NCBI RefSeq assembly: GCF_002242805.1
Contig: NZ_MCGQ01000007.1
Location: 186,001-250,000 of the forward strand
Length of the DNA: 64,000 nucleotides
Source: Streptomyces diastatochromogenes
Lineage (GTDB): Bacteria; Actinomycetota; Actinomycetes; Streptomycetales; Streptomycetaceae
Direction of reading: 5' to 3'
In this document: positions 1-7,905 of the stretch, in pieces
How positions within the stretch are numbered: the stretch's first letter is position 1
Layout: each line of letters begins with the position of its first letter
Program-made: the position numbers and the translations under genes
Notes under the pieces: model-generated
The model's input: the letters and a program-made list of their open reading frames with translations, nothing else
What the model was told of the DNA's origin: nothing
Database searches by the model: none

Positions 1-889
1 CGCCGCGGACCTCGCCGACCACGATCCGGTCGGGCCGCATGCGCAGCGAGTTGCGGACCAGGTCGCGGATGGTGACCTGGCCCTTGCCCTCGACGTTCGG
101 CGGCCTCGACTCCAGCCGGACCACATGGGTCTGCTGGAGCTGGAGTTCGGCCGAGTCCTCGATGGTGATGATGCGTTCATGGGCCGGGATCAGACCCGAG
201 AGCGCGTTCAGCAGGGTGGTCTTCCCGGTGCCCGTCGCCCCCGAGACGATGATGTTGAACTTGGCCTGCACCAGTCCGGCCAGCAGGAACACCATGTGCT
301 CGTCGAGCGAGCCGAAGCCGACCAGCTCCTGGAGGGTGAAGGAGCGCGGGAAGCGGCGGATGGTGAGGATCGGGCCGGTCAGCGACAGCGGCGGGATGAT
401 GACGTTGACGCGCTCGCCGGAGGGAAGGCGGGCGTCCACCATCGGGTTCGACTCGTCCACCCGTCGGTTGACCGTCGACACGATCCGCTCGATGGTCTGC
501 ATCAACTGGTCGCCGGAGACGAAGCGCAGCGGCAGCTGCTCCACCCGGCCGCCGCGTTCCACGAAGATCGCGTCCGGGCCGTTGACCATGATCTCGGTGA
601 TCGACGCGTCCTCGAGGAGCGGTTCCAGGATGCCGAGGCCCAGCGCCTCGTCCACCACACGGCGGATCAGCTGGGAGCGCTCCACCGTCGACAGCACCGG
701 GCCCTCGCGGCTGATGATGTGCCCGAGCACCCGTTCGAGGCGGGCCCGGCGCTCCGCGGCGGCCAGCGAACTCATCTCCGCGAGGTCGATCTCCTCCAGC
801 AGCTTGGCCCGGTAGGAGGCGACCAGATGCCCGTCCTCGCCCCGGCTGCCGTGCTCCTCCGGAGTGTTGATGCGTGCCCGCAGGCTCAT
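1..889 (-). CDS. cpaF: CpaF/TadA-family secretion ATPase (3' end outside window)
   Basis: Hexameric ATPase that would power assembly of a Flp/Tad-type pilus at the inner face of the membrane. Reading the minus strand from the ATG at 889 gives 296 residues and no stop before the window edge. The segment covers the N-terminal helical domain (about 1-90), the N2 domain (about 90-200) and the start of the RecA-like motor. The Walker A motif GATGTGKT lies at about residues 217-224, an acidic ITIEDSAE box follows, and the last visible residues are the VVGEVRG start of the Walker B/Asp-box region. The start follows the upstream tadE-like gene by 18 bases, so it is the last visible gene of a minus-strand operon. 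The remaining tad genes (tadB, tadC, flp) should lie to the left. Family assignment is firm; symbol by homology. Confidence 0.93.
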   Translation of the reverse strand, partial: MSLRARINTPEEHGSRGEDGHLVASYRAKLLEEIDLAEMSSLAAAERRARLERVLGHIISREGPVLSTVERSQLIRRVVDEALGLGILEPLLEDASITEIMVNGPDAIFVERGGRVEQLPLRFVSGDQLMQTIERIVSTVNRRVDESNPMVDARLPSGERVNVIIPPLSLTGPILTIRRFPRSFTLQELVGFGSLDEHMVFLLAGLVQAKFNIIVSGATGTGKTTLLNALSGLIPAHERIITIEDSAELQLQQTHVVRLESRPPNVEGKGQVTIRDLVRNSLRMRPDRIVVGEVRG

Positions 890-907
890 GGGTTCGCTTC
901 TCCTCGG

Positions 908-1261
908 TCAGTGGTCGCGGGGCATGGTGGCGGACTTCTCGGCGGGGTCGAAGTGCCAGCCGGGGACGATCTGGGGGATGTGGACCGACGCGGTGACGGT
1001 GACCGAGTCGTCCCCTCCCCCGCTCTCGCCGCAGGTCACCGTGAGCCCGCCGCTGACCGCCTGCGCACACGCCTGTTGAGCCGACTGCCCCAGCGACGCG
1101 GCCCGCGCCCCCGCCCGGGCCGCCGTACCGGCCTGCTCGGCGGCGTAGGCGACCGCCCCGATCTGGATGCCGGCCAGCCCGACGATCAGCAGGACGGGGA
1201 CGAACCCGAGGTACTCGATGGCGACCTGGCCCGCATCGCGGCGACGACGGCGGTACGACAT
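908..1261 (-). CDS. TadE-like pilus assembly protein
   Basis: A 117-residue single-pass protein of the TadE/TadG pseudopilin group. The N-terminus has a basic stretch, then GQVAIEYLG (the G-x-x-x-(I/V)-E processing-type motif at about 11-19), then one hydrophobic helix (about 20-40). The exported part is small and holds two cysteines in CAQAVSGGLTVTC that could form a disulfide. The ATG at 1261 lies just past the stop of the preceding tadE-like gene, with GGTGAAGGACTGAG as ribosome-binding region. Its place between the CpaE/CpaB genes and the motor ATPase supports a pilus-associated minor pseudopilin. Exact role (TadE or TadF type) cannot be decided from sequence. Confidence 0.85.
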   Translation of the reverse strand: MSYRRRRRDAGQVAIEYLGFVPVLLIVGLAGIQIGAVAYAAEQAGTAARAGARAASLGQSAQQACAQAVSGGLTVTCGESGGGDDSVTVTASVHIPQIVPGWHFDPAEKSATMPRDH

Positions 1262-1262
1262 C

Positions 1263-1646
1263 TCAGTCCTTCACCTCCTCCACGGCACCGGCGTGGCCGT
1301 GCACCGTGACGGGGAAGTCGATCGAGCCCGGGAAGAGGACGGGCACCTTGACGTCGACATCGGCCGTGACATAGCCGGACGGACTGCAGGTCACCGACGC
1401 GCCCCCCTTCCACGCCCCCGACAGGTGCTTGAGCCCGGCCGCCTCGCACGCGGCCTGCCGCGCACCGCCCCGGTGCGCCGCCGTACCCGCCCGCACACCC
1501 TCGTCCGCAGCATTCCCCGCGAGCGTGTACGCGTACCCCACGAGCACGCACTGCCACATGAGCACCAGCGTCAGGATGATCAGCGGAGTCATCCCGAGGA
1601 ACTCGATGCTGACCTGCCCCCGATCGCCTCCCGGCCGTCTGCGCAC
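1263..1646 (-). CDS. TadE-like pilus assembly protein
   Basis: A 127-residue paralogue of the next gene, with the same layout: basic N-terminus, GQVSIEFLGM prepilin-like motif at about 10-19, one transmembrane helix (about 20-42) and a short exported domain with two cysteines (CEAA... and ...VTC). Start is the GTG at 1646, preceded by a good ribosome-binding site (GGAAGGAG seven bases upstream). It sits three bases after the CpaE-like gene and abuts the next tadE-like gene, so translation is probably coupled. Two neighbouring TadE-like pseudopilins are usual in tad operons of actinomycetes. Confidence 0.85.
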   Translation of the reverse strand: MRRRPGGDRGQVSIEFLGMTPLIILTLVLMWQCVLVGYAYTLAGNAADEGVRAGTAAHRGGARQAACEAAGLKHLSGAWKGGASVTCSPSGYVTADVDVKVPVLFPGSIDFPVTVHGHAGAVEEVKD

Positions 1647-1649
1647 GCC

Positions 1650-2885
1650 TCACTCCTTCCGCCGCCGGAAGCCGACTGCCCCGCGGCCGCCCCCGCGATG
1701 GGACGCTTCGGGCGCCTTCGCCAGCCCCAGTTCCCCGGCGAGCCCCCACAGGGCCTGCTTCACCGTGCTCCTGCTGTCCAGCTCGTGCAGCCGTCCGGCG
1801 TCCACGACCCCCTGCAGCTCCTTGAAGTTGGCGGGTACGGCGATACGCGCCACCGCCGTACCGGTGATCCGCTGGACCAGCGCCGGCTGGATCTCCGTAC
1901 TCCGCGTATGGCGGTTGACGACCACCGTCGTCTCCTCGGCCTTGCGGATCTGCAGCCGGTCCCACATGCGCACGGTCCGCTTGGCGGCCCGTACGGCGAC
2001 CACGTCGGGCGTGGTCACCAGCAGGGCGGTGTCGGCCATCTCCACGGCCACCGCGCTCGCCGCGCCGAGCTGGGCGCCGCAGTCCACCACGACGACCTCG
2101 TACCGGGAGCGCAGGACGCCGACGATCAGGCGGGCGGCCCGGTCGGTGACCTCCTCGCCGCGCTCGCCCTCGCCGGGGGCGAGCAGCAGGGCGAGGCCGG
2201 TGTCATGGCGGAAGACGGCGTCGGCGAGGACGCGCGGGGTGATGTCGCTGATGGCGGCGAGGTCCACGACCGAGCGGCGGAACTGGACGTCCAGGTAGGA
2301 GGCGATGTCGCCGGTCTGCAGGTCGAGGTCGACCAGGGCGGTGGACCGGCCGGAGGCCTGGGCGGCGAGCGCGAGCTGGATCGCGGTCAGGGTCGCGCCG
2401 ACGCCTCCCTTGGCGCCGCTGACCGTGACGACCGTGCCGCCGACACCGCCGAGGACGTCGGAGGCACCGTGGCCGAGATGGCGCCGTACCCCCGTCGACC
2501 ACTGGGCGACGGCCTGGACGCGGCCGGCGAGTTCCTCGTACGACAGCGGGAGCGCGACCAGGCCGCGGGCGCCGGAGTCCATGGCGGCGGCGAACAGGCC
2601 GGGGCTCGTGTCGGTGGTGACAAGTATGACGCCGACGGCGGGAAAGCGGAGCGCGACCTCGCGGATCAGCTCCAGGGCCGGAACCGGCCCGATCCGCTCG
2701 TGTACGACGACCACCTCGGGCAGCTCGTCCACCGACTCGGCGGCGAGGCGGGCGAGGGTGTCGACCAGCTGGGTGGAGTCACCGACGGGCGGCTGCGGTT
2801 CGGCGTCGGGGAGCTGGCTGAGCAGGGTGGTGAGGGAGCGGACGGCGTCCGGGTCCGCACCGGCCGGAAGGATCCTGGTGGGCAT
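1650..2885 (-). CDS. CpaE/TadZ-like MinD-family ATPase
   Basis: A 411-residue pilus-localisation protein. Residues about 1-140 look like an atypical receiver-type domain (hydrophobic strands, VVVVHERIG and GVILVTTD). Residues about 150-390 are a MinD/ParA-like domain. The deviant P-loop reads SGAKGGVGAT at 156-165: the signature lysine before GG is present, but the lysine usually found before T/S is alanine, which is common in CpaE/TadZ and suggests weak or altered ATP hydrolysis. VDLDLQTGD and VVVDCGA motifs follow. The C-terminal tail is basic. Such proteins mark the site where the Tad machine is assembled. Twelve bases separate it from cpaB upstream. Confidence 0.88.
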   Translation of the reverse strand: MPTRILPAGADPDAVRSLTTLLSQLPDAEPQPPVGDSTQLVDTLARLAAESVDELPEVVVVHERIGPVPALELIREVALRFPAVGVILVTTDTSPGLFAAAMDSGARGLVALPLSYEELAGRVQAVAQWSTGVRRHLGHGASDVLGGVGGTVVTVSGAKGGVGATLTAIQLALAAQASGRSTALVDLDLQTGDIASYLDVQFRRSVVDLAAISDITPRVLADAVFRHDTGLALLLAPGEGERGEEVTDRAARLIVGVLRSRYEVVVVDCGAQLGAASAVAVEMADTALLVTTPDVVAVRAAKRTVRMWDRLQIRKAEETTVVVNRHTRSTEIQPALVQRITGTAVARIAVPANFKELQGVVDAGRLHELDSRSTVKQALWGLAGELGLAKAPEASHRGGGRGAVGFRRRKE

Positions 2886-2897
2886 GCGGGCCGCCTC

Positions 2898-3605
2898 TCA
2901 CTTGTCCGTCGCGAGTTCGTAGGTGCGGTCCTTGTCCGGGACGCTGGTCTCGCTGCCGGGTGCCACCAGAGCGAGCCGGACGCGCTGGGCGAAGGACTCG
3001 GCGTAGGTGATGCGCTGGGCGTCGAGGGTGGACAGCGCGAAGGTGATGGGGACGGCCTCGGTGGGCTGCTGCTGGTTCTTGCTGCTGTCGGGATCGAGGG
3101 CGGTGATGTGGCCGACGTCGAGGACCCGGGCGTTGGTGACGATGATCTTCGACTGGTCGGGGTCGCCGTCCTTCTTTCCCTCGAAGGTGGCGTACACGTT
3201 GACGCGCGCCCCCGGCGTGATCTTCCCCGCCACACCCGTGGCAGCGTCGATCATGATGGCGACCTCCTGCTGGCCCGGCTGGAGGGCGGGCTGGTCGACG
3301 ATCATGTCGGTCTGCAGCAGGGACCCGGCGCGCAGCGTGGTGACGGCGATCTTGCCCTGGATCTGCCGCAGATCGGTGACGGCGTTGCCGGACAGCCACC
3401 GCTTCGGCATCTTGATCTTCTCGAACTGGTCCGTGTCCAGCGCGGTGTACGGCTGCACATCGGACCTGACCCGGTAGGCACTGACCTCGGGTCCGACCTT
3501 GGACTGCACGTCGTCGACGACGGAGAGCACGCCGGCGAACGCGCCGAGGGCGCACAGGACCGACAGGATCAGGAGTATCACGCCGCGGCGCTGACGGGAG
3601 TTCAT
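2898..3605 (-). CDS. cpaB: CpaB/RcpC-like Flp pilus assembly protein (SAF domain)
   Basis: A 235-residue membrane-anchored protein. Residues 8-28 form an N-terminal hydrophobic anchor. A SAF-type domain follows (about 45-110, with LRAGSLLQTDMI), then an RcpC/CpaB-like beta domain (about 115-235) that includes AIMIDAATGVAGKITPGARV. CpaB proteins sit at the cell envelope in Tad systems and are thought to stabilise the assembly channel; in a Gram-positive the partner secretin is absent, so the role is less clear. ATG at 3605. The gene lies between a zinc-ribbon protein and the CpaE-like ATPase in the same minus-strand operon. Confidence 0.85.
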   Translation of the reverse strand: MNSRQRRGVILLILSVLCALGAFAGVLSVVDDVQSKVGPEVSAYRVRSDVQPYTALDTDQFEKIKMPKRWLSGNAVTDLRQIQGKIAVTTLRAGSLLQTDMIVDQPALQPGQQEVAIMIDAATGVAGKITPGARVNVYATFEGKKDGDPDQSKIIVTNARVLDVGHITALDPDSSKNQQQPTEAVPITFALSTLDAQRITYAESFAQRVRLALVAPGSETSVPDKDRTYELATDK

Positions 3606-3666
3606 GAACCGTGCAACCTCATTGGGGGAATCGGTCGAGCGGGAGGGTGAGTGACGTCGGTGCGGG

Positions 3667-4527
3667 TCAGGCGGGCGTGCGTTGCTCCAGGGCGCGGGGA
3701 GCCGGGGGTTCGTGGACGGGCGGGGTGGCGGAGCAGAACACGCAGAGGTCGCCTATGACATCGAGGCCGCACCAGTGACACCTGGACTGCCGGACCGAGG
3801 TGACCAGTTGGTACAGGACCGACAGATCCGCGAGATAGCTGCAGAACTCGACCATCCGCCCGGTCCCCCACCACCGCGGGGACTCGGCGGGCAGCGGGGT
3901 CTCGCGCAGCCCGTGCGGGCCCCACGCCTCCGCCAGCCCGGCGATCCAGTCCGTCTGCAACTGCCCCTTGGCGACGAGCATCCACGTACTGAACTCGGGT
4001 CCCTTGAGCGTGGCGCCGGGGGCGACCTTGACGAGCTGCGGCTCGGGATGGGCGACGACGGCGAACTGGCTGCCCGGCACCCACGACTTGGCATGCGCCT
4101 TGAGCCCGACAGGCACCCGGTCGAGCCTCGCGACCGAGCCGAGAACGGCACCGGCGTGGATGTAGTGGGTGAGCAGCCGCCCGGCCGAGGCCAGCACACC
4201 CGGACTGAGATCGCAGGAGGCGAGCTGCCGCAACTGCCTGGCCAGCACGGCCGTACCGAGCGGGGGAAGCTCGGGCCGGAACAGGGCGATACGGTCGCTC
4301 TCCAGCAACGACCGCAGGGTGTACAGCCGCCGTATCACAGGCTCCGGAACGGCCTGGGAGCACACGACCACGACATACCCGTACTGCTCGGTCAGAGCGT
4401 GGAGTTCGGTGAGGGCGTGGTCGAGCGGGCGCTGGTCGAGGTCGCGCAGCACGACGGCGGGCATGGTCCGTTCGTCCTGCGCCGGCAGTGCCATGTCGGC
4501 ACTGGTCACGGCAATGACAGTTGGCAC
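3667..4527 (-). CDS. Conserved zinc-ribbon protein at head of tad operon
   Basis: A 286-residue protein with no function I recognise. The N-terminal half (about 1-110) is hydrophobic/alpha-beta with VIAVTSADMALPAQD near the start and YGYVVVVCSQAVPEP, reminiscent of a nucleotide-binding or receiver-like fold. The C-terminus carries a four-cysteine cluster, CHWCG followed by CVFC, a probable zinc ribbon. No signal peptide or transmembrane helix is evident, so it is probably cytoplasmic. It is the first gene of the minus-strand pilus operon (61 bases before cpaB) and may be a regulatory or assembly factor. That role is inferred from position only. Confidence 0.6.
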   Translation of the reverse strand: MPTVIAVTSADMALPAQDERTMPAVVLRDLDQRPLDHALTELHALTEQYGYVVVVCSQAVPEPVIRRLYTLRSLLESDRIALFRPELPPLGTAVLARQLRQLASCDLSPGVLASAGRLLTHYIHAGAVLGSVARLDRVPVGLKAHAKSWVPGSQFAVVAHPEPQLVKVAPGATLKGPEFSTWMLVAKGQLQTDWIAGLAEAWGPHGLRETPLPAESPRWWGTGRMVEFCSYLADLSVLYQLVTSVRQSRCHWCGLDVIGDLCVFCSATPPVHEPPAPRALEQRTPA

Positions 4528-4726
4528 GCGCAGCTCCCCGCTTCTTCACACCCTTCGGCCCACCGGCGTAACTCCAATGCGCCAGGACGACTTCATTGCG
4601 TGACTACCTGAGCACTGTATCCACGCCCCAATGACCGGAGAACAGCGTTTGTGTAGCTCGTGTGGAACGCCCTGGGCACAAGTCCCGCCAAAACCGGACA
4701 GGTTGAGCATCGGACCAGGGGTGATT

Positions 4727-4773
4727 TTGGTCTGGACCTCTTGACAGCGCAATTGGTCTGGACCAACTTGTAG
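4727..4773 (+). promoter_or_regulatory. Two DasR-type operator boxes and promoter of chitinase gene
   Basis: The 305-base gap 4528-4832 holds two near-identical boxes, TTGGTCTGGACC at 4727-4738 and TTGGTCTGGACCAA at 4753-4766 (the latter has perfect inverted arms TTGGTC/GACCAA). They are 26 bases apart and flank a TTGACA hexamer at 4741-4746 that looks like a -35 element. These match the known DasR responsive element of streptomycetes (around ACTGGTCTAGACCA) and the direct repeats long known in Streptomyces chitinase promoters. Inferred: repression by the GlcNAc-responsive GntR regulator DasR, relieved by aminosugar phosphates. The -10 is not clear. Nothing else was seen in this gap. Confidence 0.8.
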
Positions 4774-4832
4774 GCCAGCGGTGGCCACCGTCCCTCACCC
4801 CTCTCCCCGCAGACTCCCCACCGGAGGCCCCA

Positions 4833-6545
4833 GTGGACCGCGCCCCAAACATGCCCAGACGCAGACGACGGATCGCGATGTGGTCCGCCGCCACCTCCCT
4901 AGCCCTCTCGGTGGCAGGCCTCGCGGCCACCCCCGCGTCCGCGGCGGACGTCAACAACGTCAAGAACGCCGGCTTCGAGTCGGGCCTGACCAACTGGACG
5001 TGCACGGCGTCCAGCGGCACGACGGTCTCCTCCCCGGTCCACTCCGGCGCCTCGGCCCTGAAGGCGACCCCGGCCGGGCAGGACAACGCCCAGTGCACCC
5101 AGTCGGTGGCGGTGAAGCCCAACTCCACGTACACACTGAGCGCGTGGGTGCAGGGCGGCTACTCCTACCTGGGCGTGACGGGCACGGGCACGACGGACGT
5201 GTCGACCTGGACCCCCGACTCGTCCTCCTGGAAGCAGCTGTCGACGACGTTCACGACGGGCGCGTCGACCACATCGGTCACGGTGTACACACACGGCTGG
5301 TACGGACAGGCCGCGTACTACGCGGACGACGTCTCGGTCTACGGCCCGGACGGGGGCGGTGGCGGCGACCCGGCGCCGACCGTCCCATCCGCACCTTCTG
5401 GCCTCTCGGTCTCCGGCACGACCTCGTCGTCCGTGTCGCTGTCGTGGTCCGCGGTGTCGGGCGCGACGGGCTACAACGTCTACCGCAACGGCACGAAGGT
5501 GACGGCGGTGACGGGCACCTCGGCGACCGTGACCGGCCTGTCGGCGTCGACGTCGTACTCCTTCCAGGTCACGGCCACCAACTCGGCGGGTGAGTCGGCG
5601 AAGTCGGCGACGGTGACGGCTACGACGACCTCCGGGAGCAGCGGCGGAGGCGGGGGGACTCTCCCCAAGCACGCCGTGACGGGCTACTGGCAGAACTTCA
5701 ACAACGGCGCGACGGTCCAGAAGCTCTCCGACGTCCCCTCCGCGTACGACATCATCGCGGTGGCCTTCGCGGACGCGACCTCGACCCCGGGCGCGGTCTC
5801 GTTCAACCTGGACTCGGCCGGCCTCGGCGGCTACACGGTCGACCAGTTCAAGGCGGACATCAAGGCCAAGCAGGCGGCCGGCAAGAAGGTCATCGTCTCC
5901 ATCGGCGGCCAGAACGGCACGGTGTCGGTGAGCGACTCGACCTCGGCGACCAACTTCGCGAACTCGGTGTACTCGTTGATGCAGACGTACGGCTTCGACG
6001 GCGTGGACATCGACCTGGAGAACGGCCTGAACGCGACCTACATGACGCAGGCACTGCGCGCGCTGTCGGCGAAGGCGGGCTCGTCCCTGATCATCACGAT
6101 GGCTCCGCAGACGATCGACATGCAGTCGACGTCGAACTCCTACTTCCAGACGGCGCTGAACGTGAAGGACATCCTCACGGTCGTCAACATGCAGTACTAC
6201 AACAGCGGTTCCATGCTGGGCTGCGACGGCAAGGTGTACTCGCAGGGCTCGGTGGACTTCCTCACGGCCCTCGCCTGCATCCAGCTGGAGGGCGGCCTGT
6301 CCCCGTCCCAGGTGGGCCTGGGCCTGCCGGCCTCGACGAGCGCGGCGGGCAGCGGGTACGTGTCGCCCTCCGTGGTGAACAACGCGCTGGACTGCCTGGC
6401 CAAGGGCACGGGCTGCGGTTCCTTCAAGCCTTCGAAGACGTACCCCGATCTGCGGGGCGCGATGACCTGGTCGACGAACTGGGACGCGGCTTCGGGGAAC
6501 GCGTGGTCGGGCTCGGTGGGGGCGCATGTGCACGGGATGTCGTGA
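4833..6545 (+). CDS. Secreted GH18 chitinase with CBM and fibronectin type III domain
   Basis: A 570-residue endo-acting chitinase, predicted extracellular. The order is: twin-basic signal peptide (MPRRRRRIAMWSAATSL..., cleavage near ATPASAAD at about 38), carbohydrate-binding jelly-roll module (about 42-170, NNVKNAGFESGLTNW), Gly-rich linker, fibronectin type III domain (about 185-270), second Gly linker, and GH18 barrel (about 280-570). The GH18 signature DGVDIDLEN places the proton-donor glutamate at residue 396. MQYYN and MTWSTNWD, typical substrate-pocket motifs, follow. The start at 4833 is GTG; the ATG at 4851 is also possible. DasR-type boxes upstream tie it to chitin/GlcNAc control. 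A strong hairpin follows the stop. Confidence 0.93.
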   Translation: MDRAPNMPRRRRRIAMWSAATSLALSVAGLAATPASAADVNNVKNAGFESGLTNWTCTASSGTTVSSPVHSGASALKATPAGQDNAQCTQSVAVKPNSTYTLSAWVQGGYSYLGVTGTGTTDVSTWTPDSSSWKQLSTTFTTGASTTSVTVYTHGWYGQAAYYADDVSVYGPDGGGGGDPAPTVPSAPSGLSVSGTTSSSVSLSWSAVSGATGYNVYRNGTKVTAVTGTSATVTGLSASTSYSFQVTATNSAGESAKSATVTATTTSGSSGGGGGTLPKHAVTGYWQNFNNGATVQKLSDVPSAYDIIAVAFADATSTPGAVSFNLDSAGLGGYTVDQFKADIKAKQAAGKKVIVSIGGQNGTVSVSDSTSATNFANSVYSLMQTYGFDGVDIDLENGLNATYMTQALRALSAKAGSSLIITMAPQTIDMQSTSNSYFQTALNVKDILTVVNMQYYNSGSMLGCDGKVYSQGSVDFLTALACIQLEGGLSPSQVGLGLPASTSAAGSGYVSPSVVNNALDCLAKGTGCGSFKPSKTYPDLRGAMTWSTNWDAASGNAWSGSVGAHVHGMS

Positions 6546-6665
6546 CGTGAGCGTCTTGATCGTCTCGGTCGTCTCGGTCGTCTCGGTGTGACGACGCGCC
6601 CGGGCCCCGGTGTGGGGTCCGGGCGTCGTCGCGTCTGCCTCTCTGCCGGTGGACGGATTCAGCCA
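6546..6665 (+). repeat. Dispersed repeat copy 1, with 9-bp tandem units
   Basis: Sequence just after the chitinase stop matches 15936-16046 closely. Both start with CGTGAGCGTC, carry tandem CGTCTCGGT units (one fewer in the second copy), then an almost identical strong hairpin, and end near ATTCAGCCA. It contains the probable terminator of the chitinase gene. The two copies bracket the RHS/DUF1266 region, which makes them candidates for recombination sites; no terminal inverted repeats or transposase were seen. Confidence 0.75.
6598..6624 (+). terminator. Hairpin terminator after chitinase gene
   Basis: GCCCGGGCCCC, loop GGTGT, then GGGGTCCGGGC: an 11-bp stem with one G-T pair and a five-base loop, extendable through flanking GAC/GTC. 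There is no U tract, as is normal in streptomycetes. Confidence 0.75.
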
Positions 6666-6730
6666 AAGGCCCTCCAGTGTGCCGAGTACCGCGTTGCGTT
6701 CGGCAACGGACCGATGTGATGATCCCGGAC

Positions 6731-7228
6731 ATGGCTGATCACGGGGGTGGCGCCGACTCGTCGGGGCCGATACGCAGGTCGCCTCTGGCGGACTACGCGG
6801 AGCCGGCCGGCGCGGACGTATCTCATGGGGCTCCTGCTCCCTCCCAGGCAGAGGACGTCGCGCGCAGGCGCCGTGAGTTCGCCGCCGTACTGGGCGAGTT
6901 CCGCCGTACGGCCGTGCTGGTCCCCCTCGACGAGGCCTCGGTTCCAATGACCGCGGACCACGGCAGCATCCGCTGGATCCTGGCCTTCTCGAACGAGTCG
7001 ACGCTGGCGCGATTCGCGATCGCGCGGGGTGAAGGGGACCGGGAATGGGCGTACCAGCGGGTGCTGGGCGCCAGGTTGCTGGATGCAGGGGTTCCGGCCG
7101 TCGGGGTGCCGTGCGGGGTGGCCCTGGATGCGGCCAGCGGGGACGAAGGGGTGCTGTTCCCGCCAGTGGTGGGGATCGTGCCGGACTCGGCGGCCGTAGA
7201 CGTGAGGAACGGGGAGGCATCGCGGTGA
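6731..7228 (+). CDS. SseB-like domain protein
   Basis: About 165 residues from the ATG at 6731 (an in-frame start at 6677 would add 18 poorly supported residues). The central part resembles SseB N-terminal domains: RRREFAAVLGEFRRTAVLVPLD, then WILAFSNESTLARFA, then a GARLLDAG...GVALD...GVLFPPVVG pattern. Function of SseB-like proteins is not settled; in actinomycetes they often accompany ESX/T7SS substrates and polymorphic toxins. The stop overlaps the GTG of the next gene (GTGA), so the gene is translationally coupled to the WXG-like protein and the RHS toxin and probably belongs to the same export/toxin unit. Confidence 0.7.
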   Translation: MADHGGGADSSGPIRRSPLADYAEPAGADVSHGAPAPSQAEDVARRRREFAAVLGEFRRTAVLVPLDEASVPMTADHGSIRWILAFSNESTLARFAIARGEGDREWAYQRVLGARLLDAGVPAVGVPCGVALDAASGDEGVLFPPVVGIVPDSAAVDVRNGEASR

Positions 7229-7905
7229 GCGGGGGAGCGGGCGGCAAGGACATCAGGGCTGCCGGGCTGGACGAGATATCGAAGGGCATCACTCAAACGC
7301 TCGCTGAGCTGAAGGAGCTGGGCGTCGACAGTCTGGCGGGTGTGGGCCGGGGCTTCTCGAACCTGGAGCTGTCCGGGCTCCAGCTGGGCAACGAGGGTTT
7401 GACGTCGAAGTTCCAATCTTTCTGCGAGCGTTGGGAGTGGGGTGTGCGCGCCCTGGTGGCCGAGGGCAACACCTTCGCGGAGGACGTGGGGTTGTCGGCG
7501 GGCACGCTGTACGAGACGGACCAGTACGTCGGCGGCGCGTTGAAGGTCGGCTACAACTCGCTGGTGGGCAATCCGTACGCGTCCGAGGACGACGTCGAGA
7601 AGATGAGCTGGGATCAGCTGCGGCAAAGCAGCGCCGACGCCCTCACCCACCCCGACTACAGCGGGAAGTCCTTCTCGGACGCGTGGGAACAGGGCAAGCA
7701 GAGTGGCAAGGACGCCGGGCGTGACGTGATGACCGGGTCGGTGGGGCTGCCGCCGGGCGTGACCATGGACAACGTCAACCGGGCGACCGGGAACAGCGGC
7801 GAGTACAACCGCATGCTGGACGACTTGTGGGGCCCGTCCCCGGAGGAACGCGCCCGCGCCGCTGAGCAGCAGCAGAAGCAGCAGCGGGACGGGAGTGCCG
7901 GCTGA
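7225..7905 (+). CDS. WXG-like/T7SS-associated partner of RHS toxin
   Basis: About 226 residues starting at the GTG at 7225, which overlaps the previous stop. The sequence is mostly alpha-helical (LDEISKGITQTLAELKELG...) with a W-x-G-type turn in CERWEWGVRALVAEG (about 70-84) and a Gln-rich basic tail. No signal peptide. Such helical proteins encoded just before a T7SS-secreted RHS or LXG-type toxin usually act as co-secreted partners or targeting chaperones; that role is inferred. The stop TGA shares one base with the ATG of the toxin gene (TGATG), so the three genes form one tight operon. Confidence 0.65.
   Translation: MSGGAGGKDIRAAGLDEISKGITQTLAELKELGVDSLAGVGRGFSNLELSGLQLGNEGLTSKFQSFCERWEWGVRALVAEGNTFAEDVGLSAGTLYETDQYVGGALKVGYNSLVGNPYASEDDVEKMSWDQLRQSSADALTHPDYSGKSFSDAWEQGKQSGKDAGRDVMTGSVGLPPGVTMDNVNRATGNSGEYNRMLDDLWGPSPEERARAAEQQQKQQRDGSAG

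Noticed and set aside
1167..3650. Long plus-strand open frame over the tad genes
   Set aside because: Lies opposite cpaB, cpaE and tadE, has no domain, and Arg/Gly/His-rich composition typical of antisense frames in high-GC DNA.
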